Counted from the first letter of the stretch, positions 25,861-35,085 are shown. The stretch: DNA of 64,000 bases from Aliikangiella coralliicola (GCF_007004725.1 NZ_ML660160.1:62001-126000); one strand, 5' to 3'. Translations and numbers: made by a program. Notes: generated by a model from the letters alone, not told the origin.

Positions 25861-25876
25861 CGCAGAATGCGTGCCA
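25861..25876 (-). promoter_or_regulatory. Candidate sigma-54 promoter for the regulator operon
   Basis: Read on the minus strand: TGGCACG-CATT-CTGCG. The -24 element is perfect, and GG and GC are separated by exactly ten bases. Transcription would run toward the regulator/kinase pair with a leader of about 220 bases that contains activator site 1. It implies autoregulation. Confidence 0.6.
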
Positions 25877-25947
25877 ACACATTTCTACGCAATTGTTAGC
25901 TAAATTGGTTGTTTCGTCGCCTTAAAATTCGCAAATGCACTGCTCAG

Positions 25948-25965
25948 GTGTACGTAGGCGTACAT
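25948..25965. promoter_or_regulatory. Upstream activator site 2
   Basis: GTGTACG-TAGG-CGTACAT has the same layout as site 1 with one arm mismatch. It is centred about 95 bases upstream of the candidate plus-strand sigma-54 promoter at 26049, a usual distance for an enhancer-binding protein. Confidence 0.65.
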
Positions 25966-25967
25966 CT

Positions 25968-25985
25968 GTGCACGTCTGCGTACTC
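25968..25985. promoter_or_regulatory. Upstream activator site 3
   Basis: GTGCACG-TCTG-CGTACTC is a more degenerate copy of the same motif. Its start is 20 bases from the start of site 2, about two helical turns, so dimers bound at both sites would face the same side of the DNA. Confidence 0.55.
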
Positions 25986-26048
25986 TTAAGCTGCTCAGTT
26001 AGTCTTATAGATAAATCTAACTTCTTGATTTATATCAAAATAAAAATT

Positions 26049-26064
26049 TGGCACGGTTGTTGGT
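26049..26064 (+). promoter_or_regulatory. Candidate sigma-54 promoter for the ABC exporter operon
   Basis: TGGCACG-GTTG-TTGGT matches the sigma-54 consensus except that the -12 GC reads GG. The GG-N10 spacing is correct. The expected start of transcription near 26075 leaves a leader of about 75 bases before the HlyD-family gene. Confidence 0.65.
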
Positions 26065-26148
26065 TTAATAAAAACAAAGAAGGTTTTTTTCTTCACTTTG
26101 ACCGGTGAGGAATTCAATAGTCAATTATGGGAGTGTTAGGACCGCCGT

Positions 26149-27399
26149 ATGGATCGAAAAATTGAAGCTAAGAAATATCGGTTTAATTTACTTGTCGTTA
26201 TCGGGGCAATTGTTTTCATTATTGGTGCTTGGTGGGCGATTGCGGGGACTGATTTTTCCGGTAACTTTTTGAAAGTGGAAAAGCAGAGACTGAGAATTTC
26301 AGAAGTAAAGCACGCGGTACTGGAGGACTACATTCCTGTTCGCGGACAGGTGAAGCCAAGCCGGTCTGTCTATCTGGATGCGATTGAAGGCGGTCGAGTT
26401 GAAGAAGTTTTGATTGAAGAGGGAGCTGAAGTGAAGGCCGGCGACATTATACTGCGACTTTCAAATACCAACTTACAGTTAGATGTGATTTCTCGAGAAG
26501 CCCAAGTTTCTGAGCAACTGAATAACTTGCGTAATACTCGGCTGGCTATCGACCAGGCGACTTTAAATCTAAAAAGCGAAATAGTTGAGATCGACTATCA
26601 GTTAACTAAGTTGAAACGCTCTCTCAAGCAAAAAAAGCGGCTGTTCGCGCGCAAGTTAATTTCCGAAGATGACTATCTCGCCACCAAAGATGAAGTTCGA
26701 TATTTTGAACAGCGCAAAGCATTGGTTATTGAACGGCAGGCGACGGATAAACTGGTTCGTAAAGTTCAATTGGAACAGTTGGAAAATAGCGTCGCGCAGC
26801 TACAAAAAAATCTAAAGGTTGCCCGTAAAAACCTGGAAAACCTTAATGTTAAAGCGCCGGTTAGCGGCAAACTAACCGCGCTTAATGTGGAGCTTGGTGA
26901 ATCGAAAGCCAGAGGGCAGCGGCTTGGACAGGTTGATAAGCTTGATAGTTTCAAAGTATCAGCATTGGTTGACGAATTCTACATTGCTCGCCTGCAAAAA
27001 AATCAAGTGGCTCGGGCTAAGGCGAATGGTGAGAACTTTCAATTAACGGTGAGTAAAATTTATTCTCAGGTGAGCAGCGGCCAGTTTGAGATCGAATTGA
27101 AGTTTGAAGATAAAACACCAGGCAACATTCGGCGGGGACAGACCATTCAAATGAAACTTGAATTAGCTGATGGTGAAAATGCCTTAGTGATTGATAAAGG
27201 TGGGTTTATTCAAGATACCGGTGGTAATTGGATTTTTGTTGTTAATCAAGCGGGCACCCGCGCGGTGAAAAGAAGTATTCGTTCCGGGCGTAGTAACCCT
27301 GATTACGTCGAAATTGTCGATGGTTTGCAGCCAGGCGAGCGTGTGGTGGTGTCAAGTTATGGTAACTATGAAGATATACAACAGCTTATTTTTAATTAA
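26149..27399 (+). CDS. HlyD/RND-type periplasmic adaptor subunit
   Basis: A 416-aa protein anchored by one N-terminal membrane segment (LLVVIGAIVFIIGAWWAIAG). It has a biotinyl-lipoyl-like half-motif (GGRVEEVLIEEGAEVKAGDIILRL), a long alpha-hairpin (about 120-220), the second lipoyl half (NVKAPVSGKLTALNVELGE) and a beta-barrel plus membrane-proximal domain. It would bridge the inner-membrane ABC transporter to an outer-membrane channel; no TolC-like gene is in the window. It is the first gene of a three-gene operon behind a candidate sigma-54 promoter. Confidence 0.9.
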   Translation: MDRKIEAKKYRFNLLVVIGAIVFIIGAWWAIAGTDFSGNFLKVEKQRLRISEVKHAVLEDYIPVRGQVKPSRSVYLDAIEGGRVEEVLIEEGAEVKAGDIILRLSNTNLQLDVISREAQVSEQLNNLRNTRLAIDQATLNLKSEIVEIDYQLTKLKRSLKQKKRLFARKLISEDDYLATKDEVRYFEQRKALVIERQATDKLVRKVQLEQLENSVAQLQKNLKVARKNLENLNVKAPVSGKLTALNVELGESKARGQRLGQVDKLDSFKVSALVDEFYIARLQKNQVARAKANGENFQLTVSKIYSQVSSGQFEIELKFEDKTPGNIRRGQTIQMKLELADGENALVIDKGGFIQDTGGNWIFVVNQAGTRAVKRSIRSGRSNPDYVEIVDGLQPGERVVVSSYGNYEDIQQLIFN

Positions 27400-27427
27400 T
27401 CGATTTTAAATTGTGTGGGAGAAGAAA

Positions 27428-28117
27428 ATGCTAGCACTGAAGAATATCAGCAAAATATTTCGAACTGATGAAGTGGAGACGACTGCCCTTGACCAGATCA
27501 ACATAGAAATCGAGGAAGGGGAGTTTGTGGCTGTGATGGGACCATCCGGTTGCGGTAAATCAACGCTACTCAATGTTGTTGGAATGTTGGATAACCCGAG
27601 TTCAGGGGAGTATTGGTTTCAAGGCAAAGATATTTCTGACGGCAGCGAAAGAGAGTTGGCGGAAATACGAAAACGAAACCTGGGATTTATTTTTCAGAGT
27701 TTTAATTTAATTGATGAATTAACCGTTTTTGAGAATGTTGAGTTGCCTTTGATCTATCAAGGAATATCAAAATCCGAACGCAAAAAACAGGTCAATGAAG
27801 TACTTGAAAAAACTCAGATAGCACACCGCAGTGGACACTATCCTCAACAATTATCTGGCGGTCAGCAGCAAAGAGTCGCCGTGGCCAGAGCGGTGGTGGT
27901 AAACCCCGCATTTATTCTTGCAGATGAACCCACTGGAAACCTTGATTCAAAAAATGGTGCTGACGTCATGAGTCTTTTAACTCAACTCAATGGTGAAGGA
28001 ACCACCATTATTATGGTTACCCACTCACAAGAGCACGCTGATTGTGCCAATCGAACGATTAATTTATTCGATGGAAAAGTGGTCATTGAAAACTTACGTG
28101 AGGTGCGTCGTGCTTAG
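27428..28117 (+). CDS. ABC transporter ATP-binding protein, MacB/LolD type
   Basis: A 229-aa ATPase with Walker A GPSGCGKST (38-46), Q-loop (FIFQSFNL), signature LSGGQQQR (about 143), Walker B FILADEPTGNLDS and H-loop (MVTHSQEHA). This subgroup partners FtsX/MacB-type permeases and drives mechanotransmission or export rather than classical import. The start chosen is the ATG at 27428, with GGGAGAAG just upstream; an in-frame GTG five codons earlier lacks a ribosome-binding site. The stop overlaps the permease start by eight bases. Confidence 0.93.
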   Translation: MLALKNISKIFRTDEVETTALDQINIEIEEGEFVAVMGPSGCGKSTLLNVVGMLDNPSSGEYWFQGKDISDGSERELAEIRKRNLGFIFQSFNLIDELTVFENVELPLIYQGISKSERKKQVNEVLEKTQIAHRSGHYPQQLSGGQQQRVAVARAVVVNPAFILADEPTGNLDSKNGADVMSLLTQLNGEGTTIIMVTHSQEHADCANRTINLFDGKVVIENLREVRRA

Positions 28118-30548
28118 TAATTATTTTAAGATCGTACTACGCTCTCTGATAAGTCATCGTCTTTACTCGGCGATCAATATAATGGGGCTTGCTATTGGAC
28201 TTGCCTGTTGTATTTTAATGGCGCTATTTGTTAGCTATGAACTCAGTTATGACATTCAGTATAACAAGTCTGATAAAGTTGCCCGGCTTCACATGTCGCA
28301 AGCTTCGACTGCAGGAATGGATCGTTGGCCCAGAGCCGGTGCAGGATGGAAGTTACTACTAGAAGATGCTTATCCGGAAATTGTCAGAGTCGGACGAATT
28401 AATCTGGGACAAGTCCAAATGAAGATTGACGAGCTATCCGTTAGTGAAAGGATTATGTTCGCTGATCAGGAAATTTTTGACATATTCGAATTTGAATTTT
28501 TACGTGGCAATGCAGCTACTGCATTTGAAGATGTTCACTCGGTGGTTTTAACTGAGTCATCTGCAAAACGGTTATTTGGTGATAGTGATCCAATGGGAAA
28601 GTCGATCGCATTTTATCACTCGTTTGATATGAAAGTGACAGGGATTGTAAAGGACTTTCCGGAAAATACGCATTTACCAAATTACTCATTTGCTAATCTC
28701 AAAGCAACGCCTGAATTGTTTGGTGTCGAAACTTTTCTGACTAATCAGTTTAATATGAATTTTTACACCTACCTCGAATTCTCATCGTTCGAAGGGATTA
28801 AGAAATTAGAAGAACAGTTACCTGAGCTTATTGAGAAAAATTTCGGCGCACTTCTGAATAAATTTAACATTCAGCTATTTGCCGAATTAATGCCGCTGGA
28901 AAAATTGCACTTACATTCGAGAATTGCGGGGGATCTCAAAGATACTGGTGATATTAATCAAGTTTATATTTTCTCTGCCATCGCGATATTGGTGTTAATT
29001 ATTGCCTGTATTAATTTTATGAATTTGGCCACAGCCAGAGCTGCACAAAGAGCAAAAGAAGTTGGTGTTCGTAAAGCCATTGGTGTGCAGCGACGTCAAA
29101 TTACGATTCAGTTTTTAAGTGAATCAATTATATTAAGTTGTATTGCATTAGTGATAGCAATTGCCCTGGTAGAACTAACCTTGCCGATTTTTAGCGAGTT
29201 TATTAGCCGCGATCTTGTTTTCAATTATTTCTCAAATATTTCATTGTTTTTCAGTCTGCTTGGATTAGCTTTATTTGTTGGGCTTCTGGCAGGTAGTTAC
29301 CCCGCGTTTTACCTTTCGGCTTTTTCTCCTGCCAAAGTATTAAAAGGCGATGTTACCCGAGGACGTTCGGGGGCGAAATTCCGGCAAGGTCTGGTGGTTT
29401 TTCAGTTTAGCATTGCGGCCATTTTGATTATTTCTACCATTACTATCTATCAACAGATGCAATATGCGAAGAATATTGACTTGGGATATGAAAAAGATCA
29501 AACACTGGTAATTAACGGTACTGGTTCGGGTGTTGTACAGGAAAACTTCGCTAGTCTGGAGCAACAGATGGGGAGCATTCCCGGTGTTAAGTGGATATCC
29601 AGTGTTCGGCGTTTACCCGGGCAGCGTTTAACTAATAACACGACAGTAAAGGCACCGGGACAAGAACAGCTGATAATGCCGTATAACGGCGTGGACTATG
29701 AGTTTTTCCAAAACTTTGGTATTGCGTTAGAGTCCGGCCGATATTTTAGCGAGGAATTTGCCAATGACACTCTGGTTTATCAAACCGATGAAAACCCAGT
29801 AACAAAAGGCAATGTCATACTCAATCAAACGGCGGCGAAACGATTTGGCTGGACAGCACAAGAAGCGATTGGAAAAGTCTTAGAATTTAATGCTAATCAG
29901 GATGGTAGTTCTAAAATTGACGCCACAGTTATTGGTGTTGTTAAAGATTATCATTTTGAATCTGTACGCGAGGAACTCAAGCCTATCATCCACTTTGTTA
30001 ATCAGTCTCAGCAATACATGATGACACTAAAGCTGGAAACTAGTGATATCCCGAATTTACTTTTGCAGGTTGAGGAGCGCTGGGAGAAGTTATTTCCTAC
30101 CCAAGATATTTCCTATTTTTTCCTAGATGAAAGATTTGATTCGATGTATGCCAACGAAGAGCGCGTATCACTAGCCTATGGTATCTTTTCTCTGCTGGCA
30201 ATTTGTATTGCTTGCTTAGGACTGTTTGGTTTAGCTTCTTATACCACCGAACAACGAACAAAGGAGATTGGTGTTCGAAAAGTGTTAGGTGCGAGTAGTC
30301 GCAGTATCGTTTTGTTGTTAACGAAAGAGTTTAGCAAATTAGTGATTCTCGCGAGTCTTTTTGCCTGGCCGATAGCATGGTATTTGATGGATGATTGGCT
30401 GCAAAATTTTGCCTACCGAATTGACCTGTCTATTTTAGTCTTTTTTGGTGGTACTCTGGTCGCGTTGTTTATTGCCTGGATTACTGTTGCAGGACAGGCA
30501 ACTAAAGCTGCTGTTGCAAGGCCGGTTAACGCGTTGCGATATGAATAG
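28110..30548 (+). CDS. FtsX/MacB-type ABC permease, duplicated form
   Basis: About 812 aa, with two MacB-PCD/FtsX units in tandem: an N-terminal membrane segment (INIMGLAIGLACCILMALFVSYEL), a periplasmic domain, three membrane segments (about 325-430), then a second such unit ending in three more. The conserved cytoplasmic EVGVRKAIG and EIGVRKVLG motifs after each FtsX unit are seen. Its size and layout match the long permeases common in Bacteroidota and some gammaproteobacteria, about twice the length of E. coli FtsX. The start is the GTG at 28110 (VLSNYFKIVLRSL) after GAGGTGCGTC, within the ATPase gene; the longer ORF upstream is out of register with homology. The substrate is unknown; peptide or antibiotic efflux is usual. 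Confidence 0.88.
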   Translation: MLSNYFKIVLRSLISHRLYSAINIMGLAIGLACCILMALFVSYELSYDIQYNKSDKVARLHMSQASTAGMDRWPRAGAGWKLLLEDAYPEIVRVGRINLGQVQMKIDELSVSERIMFADQEIFDIFEFEFLRGNAATAFEDVHSVVLTESSAKRLFGDSDPMGKSIAFYHSFDMKVTGIVKDFPENTHLPNYSFANLKATPELFGVETFLTNQFNMNFYTYLEFSSFEGIKKLEEQLPELIEKNFGALLNKFNIQLFAELMPLEKLHLHSRIAGDLKDTGDINQVYIFSAIAILVLIIACINFMNLATARAAQRAKEVGVRKAIGVQRRQITIQFLSESIILSCIALVIAIALVELTLPIFSEFISRDLVFNYFSNISLFFSLLGLALFVGLLAGSYPAFYLSAFSPAKVLKGDVTRGRSGAKFRQGLVVFQFSIAAILIISTITIYQQMQYAKNIDLGYEKDQTLVINGTGSGVVQENFASLEQQMGSIPGVKWISSVRRLPGQRLTNNTTVKAPGQEQLIMPYNGVDYEFFQNFGIALESGRYFSEEFANDTLVYQTDENPVTKGNVILNQTAAKRFGWTAQEAIGKVLEFNANQDGSSKIDATVIGVVKDYHFESVREELKPIIHFVNQSQQYMMTLKLETSDIPNLLLQVEERWEKLFPTQDISYFFLDERFDSMYANEERVSLAYGIFSLLAICIACLGLFGLASYTTEQRTKEIGVRKVLGASSRSIVLLLTKEFSKLVILASLFAWPIAWYLMDDWLQNFAYRIDLSILVFFGGTLVALFIAWITVAGQATKAAVARPVNALRYE

Positions 30549-30583
30549 TGTTCAATAATAAAGATCAACAGGCCCTAATATCT

Positions 30584-30615
30584 CCCCCTTAATAAAGGGG
30601 GATTAAGGGGGATTT
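30584..30615. repeat. CCCCCTTAATAAAGGGGG-type repeat
   Basis: CCCCCTTAATAAAGGGGG is followed by a second ATTAAGGGGGAT unit, forming a hairpin between the convergent permease and GST genes. A half copy (AATAAAGGGGGATTAAT) occurs near 60843. This is a dispersed intergenic repeat that may also act as a transcription end. Confidence 0.65.
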
Positions 30616-30657
30616 GTCAGTTTGATAAGCTATCGCACGTGCAAAAAAATACTCGCT

Positions 30658-31629
30658 CTAAGCACGACCATGGGGCGCCAAATAATCAATCTCCGGTCCA
30701 ACAGGAACAACTGCCGTTGGGTTAATGGTTGTGTGGCTCATGTAGTAGTGCTTTTTAATATGTTCCATATTAACCGTTTCTGCAACACCGGGTTGTTGAT
30801 ACAAGTCTCTTACATAACCGAATAGATTCGGAGAGTCTGCTAATCTTCGAATATTGCATTTAAAGTGACCGACATAAACTGGGTCAAAACGAACTAGCGT
30901 AGTAAATAATCGCCAGTCAGCTTCGGTGATCTGATCGCCGGTCAGGTAACGCTTGTTTGACAAAAGTCGTTCTAGCCAATCGAGTGATTGAAATAATTGA
31001 ATGACGTTTTCTTCATATGCAGACTGAGTTGTCGCAAAACCCGCCTTGTAGACGCCATTATTAATTTCTGAATAAATTCGCTTATTGAGTTCGTCGATTT
31101 CCGCTCTTAGCGCTTGCGGATAATAATCACCTGCCGCGGCGCCGACTTCATCGAAAGCGCTGTTAAACATGCGAATAATTTCTGAAGATTCATTGTTGAC
31201 GATAGTTTGCTTTTTCTTGTCCCATAAAATTGGAACAGTCACTCTACCGGTGTAGTCTGGCGCGGCTTTAGTATAAACTTGATGAAGGAAGTTGAAACCA
31301 TTGAGTTGATCTACCAGCTTCGGATTTTGGGCGTCAAATTCCCATCCATTTTCTTTCATCAAATAGTCTACCGTTGAAACAGGAATAATCTCTTCGAGCT
31401 TTTTTAATTTTCGAAAAATCAAAGTACGATGGGCCCATGGACAGGCGAGCGATACATAAAGGTGATAGCGATCTTTCTCTGCCTTAAAACCGGCTTCTCC
31501 GGTTGGACCTGCGCTACCATCCGATGTAACATAATTTCGGAACGAAGATTCTTTACGGACAAATTTTCCATCATTCGATTTGGTGTCATACCACTGATCT
31601 TGCCATTTTCCGTCTACTAATAAACCCAT
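30658..31629 (-). CDS. yqjG: Glutathionyl-hydroquinone reductase (xi-class GST, YqjG/ECM4)
   Basis: A 323-aa protein with the family start (MGLLVDGKWQDQWYDTKSNDGKFVR) and the catalytic cysteine in SLACPWAHR near residue 59. The thioredoxin-like domain is followed by the helical GST domain (EADWRLFTTLVRFDPVYVGHFKCN). Xi-class enzymes reduce glutathionyl-hydroquinones. It is the last gene of a four-gene minus-strand operon (DoxX, azoreductase, pirin, GST), all fitting quinone or electrophile stress. A GAGAGG ribosome-binding site is present. Confidence 0.93.
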   Translation of the reverse strand: MGLLVDGKWQDQWYDTKSNDGKFVRKESSFRNYVTSDGSAGPTGEAGFKAEKDRYHLYVSLACPWAHRTLIFRKLKKLEEIIPVSTVDYLMKENGWEFDAQNPKLVDQLNGFNFLHQVYTKAAPDYTGRVTVPILWDKKKQTIVNNESSEIIRMFNSAFDEVGAAAGDYYPQALRAEIDELNKRIYSEINNGVYKAGFATTQSAYEENVIQLFQSLDWLERLLSNKRYLTGDQITEADWRLFTTLVRFDPVYVGHFKCNIRRLADSPNLFGYVRDLYQQPGVAETVNMEHIKKHYYMSHTTINPTAVVPVGPEIDYLAPHGRA

Positions 31630-31757
31630 TTTGTGGCCTCTCTTGTATTAAATTTGTTGCTATTAAACTGGTAACTATTCAATTTAATTGTTGTCGATTA
31701 CGCGATACTCCTAACAGGCATACTTAAGTCAGAGTATCGCTGGTCATGAAAAGAAAA

Positions 31758-32630
31758 TTAAATCAAACGGCCTGCTTGATAATCTGCGAATGCCTGATTG
31801 ATCTCTTCCCGAGTGTTCATTACAAATGGACCGCCTCTTGCAACTGGTTCATTAAGGGGCCGTCCTGCAACGACCAGGTAACGACTCGAAGTTTTGCTAG
31901 TAACAATCAGCTCTTCGCCATCTTCTAAAACTGCTAACTGGCCTTTGTTAATCGATTTTCCGCCACTACCAATGGCGATGCTACCTTCAATAACATAAAT
32001 AAATGCATTGTAACCTTTAGGGATTTGATCGGTAAAAGTTGATTCGGCAGAATCACTACCCGTTTGATTAACATCCCAATAAATTGGCGAAACAAAGTCA
32101 TTGTGAATGATTCCTTGTGTACCGTTCTTCGTTTGCCCTGCTATCACTTTTAATGAAGTTCCGTCATCGCGTGTTTCCGCTGGAATTTCGGCAGCCGTTT
32201 TTTCCTGATACTTGGGGCTAGTCATTTTATGGGCCGCCGGCAGGTTGACCCAAAGTTGAAAGCCGGCCAGTAAACCGCGCTCTTGCTCCGGCATTTCTGA
32301 GTGAATAATACCTTTTCCAGCCGTCATCCATTGAACACCACCGGCTTCAATAACGCCTGCATTTCCTTCGCTATCTTCATGACGCATTTTTCCGGCAAGC
32401 ATATAGGTCACCGTCTCAAATCCTCTATGAGGGTGAGGTGGAAAACCGCCAATGTAGTCTTGTGGTTTATCAGAGCCAAAGGCATCAAACAGTAAAAAAG
32501 GATCGAGCTGATTCAAATAAGGTGAGCCAATCACTCGAGTCAATTGAACGCCGTCGCCGTCTGCAGCCTTCACTCCGTTTACGATATGTTTTATTTCTCT
32601 TACGTCTGTCTCTAATTTCACGTGGGTCAT
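31758..32630 (-). CDS. Pirin-family protein
   Basis: A 290-aa bicupin. The metal-binding N-terminal cupin motif is clear (FPPHPHRGFETVTYMLAGKMRHEDS, with later IIHSEMP), giving three His and one Glu. The C-terminal cupin is degenerate as usual (FIYVIEGSIAIG). Bacterial pirins of this type can have quercetin 2,3-dioxygenase activity, and others regulate metabolism by protein contact. In this operon with an azoreductase and a hydroquinone reductase, a role in detoxifying phenolics or quinones is likely. CAGGAG precedes the ATG. Confidence 0.93.
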   Translation of the reverse strand: MTHVKLETDVREIKHIVNGVKAADGDGVQLTRVIGSPYLNQLDPFLLFDAFGSDKPQDYIGGFPPHPHRGFETVTYMLAGKMRHEDSEGNAGVIEAGGVQWMTAGKGIIHSEMPEQERGLLAGFQLWVNLPAAHKMTSPKYQEKTAAEIPAETRDDGTSLKVIAGQTKNGTQGIIHNDFVSPIYWDVNQTGSDSAESTFTDQIPKGYNAFIYVIEGSIAIGSGGKSINKGQLAVLEDGEELIVTSKTSSRYLVVAGRPLNEPVARGGPFVMNTREEINQAFADYQAGRLI

Positions 32631-32672
32631 TTTGCTAGACTCCTGTGTTGTTTACTATCACCGGACGAAAAA

Positions 32673-33257
32673 CTAAGCTTCGATTGGTTGCTGTGTAATG
32701 ATTGCTATGTCGTCTGATTCAATGTTAATTTTAGATGCGTCAATTACTTTCACATCGGTAATCCCCAGAAATCCCAAAACCTGCTTGAGATAGCGGGATG
32801 CAAAGTCGACTTCGCTGCCGACAGGAACGCCACCTGAAGCAACAACCAGATAAGCGGTTTTATTTTCCAGCAAACCAACGGGTCCATACTCGGTGTACTT
32901 AAAAGTTAATTTTGCACGAGCAACCAGGTCGATCCAGGCTTTCAAAACTGCAGGAACACTAAAGTTGTATATCGGTGAAGCGATCACGATATGTTTTGCC
33001 TGTATCAACTCATTTACCAACTGGTCGGAAAAGCTGAGTGTTTCTTTGTGCAACTGATTTCGTTCTTCAGGTGCAGTAAAGTTTGCACCAATCCATTGTT
33101 CATCAACAAAAGGTAGTCCGGTTGCTAAATCACGACTGGTCACTTCAAGGCTTGGCTCATTCCGTTTTAGTTGAGCTACAACGGCATCAGAGAGTTGTCT
33201 GGTAACTGAGCCTTCATAGCGGCCGCTTGAATTAACTTGCAATATATTTGTATTCAT
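32673..33257 (-). CDS. azoR: FMN-dependent NADH:quinone oxidoreductase / azoreductase
   Basis: A 194-aa flavodoxin-like protein with the AzoR hallmarks: an N-terminal strand and phosphate loop (ILQVNSSGRYEGSVTR), SPIYNFSVPAVLKAWIDLVARAKLTF for FMN binding, and VASGGVPVG. AzoR reduces quinones and azo compounds by two electrons and protects against thiol-specific stress. It stands between the DoxX and pirin genes in the LysR-linked operon. GAGGA precedes the ATG. Confidence 0.93.
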   Translation of the reverse strand: MNTNILQVNSSGRYEGSVTRQLSDAVVAQLKRNEPSLEVTSRDLATGLPFVDEQWIGANFTAPEERNQLHKETLSFSDQLVNELIQAKHIVIASPIYNFSVPAVLKAWIDLVARAKLTFKYTEYGPVGLLENKTAYLVVASGGVPVGSEVDFASRYLKQVLGFLGITDVKVIDASKINIESDDIAIITQQPIEA

Positions 33258-33286
33258 TATCTTGTCCTCATTTCAGTTGCTTAGCG

Positions 33287-33679
33287 CTATTCTTTAACAG
33301 GCATTCCGTTATCAATAGAAACGTATCCTGCACCTTGAGCGATCAAGAATAAGAATCCGCCGGTGATCGCGATATTTTTCATAAATAAGATCGATTGTGT
33401 CTGGTCTGCAAAATTAGCGTGAAAAAATATTGCCGAGACAATCGAAAAACCTGCCAGTAAAAACGCCGCAATTCGAGTTTTGTAACCCAGAATGATGGCT
33501 AGCGCACCCAAGATTTCTGTGGCGATTACAACGGGAAGTAAGCTGCCCGGAACCCCCATGGCTTGCATGTAACCCTGAGTAGCCTCATAACCTGGAATCT
33601 TGCTGGCACCCGCCATTAAAAAGATGGTGCTGATTAGAATTCTGCCGATAAGTGGGGCGTAGTTTTCAATGTGTTTCAT
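33287..33679 (-). CDS. DoxX-family membrane protein
   Basis: About 130 aa with four membrane helices: PLIGRILISTIFLMAGASKIPG, LLPVVIATEILGALAIILG, RIAAFLLAGFSIVSAIFF and NIAITGGFLFLIAQG. This is the DoxX/SURF4-like pattern. The start at 33679 (MKHIENYAP) is preceded by TTTGGAG; an in-frame TTG four codons earlier overlaps that site and is not favoured. DoxX proteins are membrane partners of redox enzymes in many bacteria. First gene of the operon, divergent from the LysR regulator. Confidence 0.9.
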   Translation of the reverse strand: MKHIENYAPLIGRILISTIFLMAGASKIPGYEATQGYMQAMGVPGSLLPVVIATEILGALAIILGYKTRIAAFLLAGFSIVSAIFFHANFADQTQSILFMKNIAITGGFLFLIAQGAGYVSIDNGMPVKE

Positions 33680-33719
33680 GGTTTTCTCCAAAGAATTGAC
33701 TTGTGTTATTGGCTATTCT

Positions 33720-33780
33720 ATAGTTCTCAATAATTTAAAAAACAGTCTACAATCGAAATCATAGTTCTTATTTTGTGAAC
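33720..33780. promoter_or_regulatory. Divergent control region with repeated ATAGTTCT
   Basis: ATAGTTCT occurs at 33720 and again at 33761, where it forms GTTC-N9-GAAC (33764-33780), an imperfect dyad of the T-N11-A kind used by LysR regulators. It lies between the DoxX operon and the LysR gene, so it probably controls both. Confidence 0.45.
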
Positions 33781-33850
33781 AATGACGGCCGAATGGCGCT
33801 AGTTCAACTCACTGATTTTATTCATAGTTTTCCCATCTCAGGAGGTTCAG

Positions 33851-34771
33851 GTGAATCAATTTGAAGATATGCAGACTTTTGTTCGTATTGTCGAGGCAGG
33901 CAGTATTACTAAGGCTGCCGATCAGATGGATACTGTCAAATCGGCGGTTAGCCGACGCCTGGCGGAGCTGGAGAAACGACTCGGCGTTACCTTGCTCACT
34001 CGCACCACTCGTAGCCAGACACTCACCGATTCGGGTAAAAGTTATTATCAACAGTGTTTAAGGGTGATCGACGATGTTGCAGAAATAGAGTCTGGTATTC
34101 GTAACGAACATTGTGCTTTGGCAGGCCGGATTAAAATTGCCGCGCCGCTTTCCTTTGGATTAGCGCATTTAAGCCCGGCCCTGAGTAAATTTAACGATAT
34201 CCATCCTGATATTTACTTTGATGTTGATTTTAACGATCGAAAAGTTGATTTGATTGAGGAAGGTTTTGATTTAGCTTTAAGGATATCGAAACTGGAAGAC
34301 TCAACTTTAATTGCAAAAAAGATCACCAAAGTGTACGGAGTCCTGTGCGCGAGCCCTGCTTATCTGGAGCGTTATGGAAAGCCTGAACACCCACGAGATC
34401 TATTGGATGGGCACGTTAAATTAAACTATCGAAACACCAGTGATACCTGGAATTTTTACGATAGTAATAAAGAAAAAATAGCTATCAAAGTTCCATCAAT
34501 TATCTCGGCGAATAATGGCGATTTTTTATGCCAGAACGCGATTGAAGGCAGAGGATTGATTGTGACGCCAGATTTCATTTGTTATAAAGCGGTAAAAAAC
34601 AAGCAATTAATTCCGCTGTTGTGTGACTATATTTTTGACAATGAAATTAGTGCTTACGCGGTTTACCCGCAAACGCGTCACTTATCGCAAAGAGTCAGAA
34701 GTCTGGTGGATTTTTTAGCACAGTATTTCGGAGAAAAACCCTATTGGAGTATTACCGATGTTGCCCACTAG
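33851..34771 (+). CDS. LysR-family transcriptional regulator
   Basis: A 306-aa protein with the N-terminal winged helix-turn-helix (about 1-60, FVRIVEAGSITKAADQMDTVKSAVSRRLAELEKRLGVTLLTRTTR) and a C-terminal periplasmic-binding-protein-like effector domain. The start is a GTG at 33851 with a strong AGGAGG five bases before it. It is divergent from the DoxX-azoR-pirin-GST operon. Regulators in this position usually sense quinones, electrophiles or aromatic compounds and activate the detoxification genes. Confidence 0.92.
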   Translation: MNQFEDMQTFVRIVEAGSITKAADQMDTVKSAVSRRLAELEKRLGVTLLTRTTRSQTLTDSGKSYYQQCLRVIDDVAEIESGIRNEHCALAGRIKIAAPLSFGLAHLSPALSKFNDIHPDIYFDVDFNDRKVDLIEEGFDLALRISKLEDSTLIAKKITKVYGVLCASPAYLERYGKPEHPRDLLDGHVKLNYRNTSDTWNFYDSNKEKIAIKVPSIISANNGDFLCQNAIEGRGLIVTPDFICYKAVKNKQLIPLLCDYIFDNEISAYAVYPQTRHLSQRVRSLVDFLAQYFGEKPYWSITDVAH

Positions 34772-35085
34772 TGATTTGCTAACTTGCTATTTTCAGGCAC
34801 CCAATCGTTATTCTTTTAACGTCGGCAGGAGGCTAGAAAAAATAAAACTGAGTGATCATTATTTAGTTTAAATATTTTGAGTGCATCATTAAAAAATGTG
34901 AGCCAGTTAATAGAAATGCACTTGCTTTGATTGAGTTTTCTCAATAATTTTCATCAAAACGACAGCAATTGTGCAAACAATGTGTAACCTTCGTTTCCGC
35001 GTTGTGAACGCGATACTTCTACCGCTATCCTCTTAACATAAAGCGATAAATCTCTAATCACAGAGACGTTAAGATGAGGTGGCGT
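34772..35085. other. Intergenic region, about 310 bases
   Basis: No ORF. Two small dyads are visible: ATTGAG-TTTT-CTCAAT near 34935-34950 and CGCGTT-GTG-AACGCG at 34998-35012. The latter lies about 75 bases upstream of the cytochrome gene and could be an operator. No convincing promoter boxes were chosen. Confidence 0.4.

Noticed and set aside
27990-28109. Longer start of the ABC permease inside the ATPase gene
   Set aside because: The extra 40 residues are out of frame with the ATPase and unlike permease N-termini; GTG at 28110 has a good ribosome-binding site and begins the homology.
34930-34965. FNR box upstream of the di-heme peroxidase
   Set aside because: TTGATTGAG is present but the second half-site is TTTTC, not ATCAA; not a credible FNR site.
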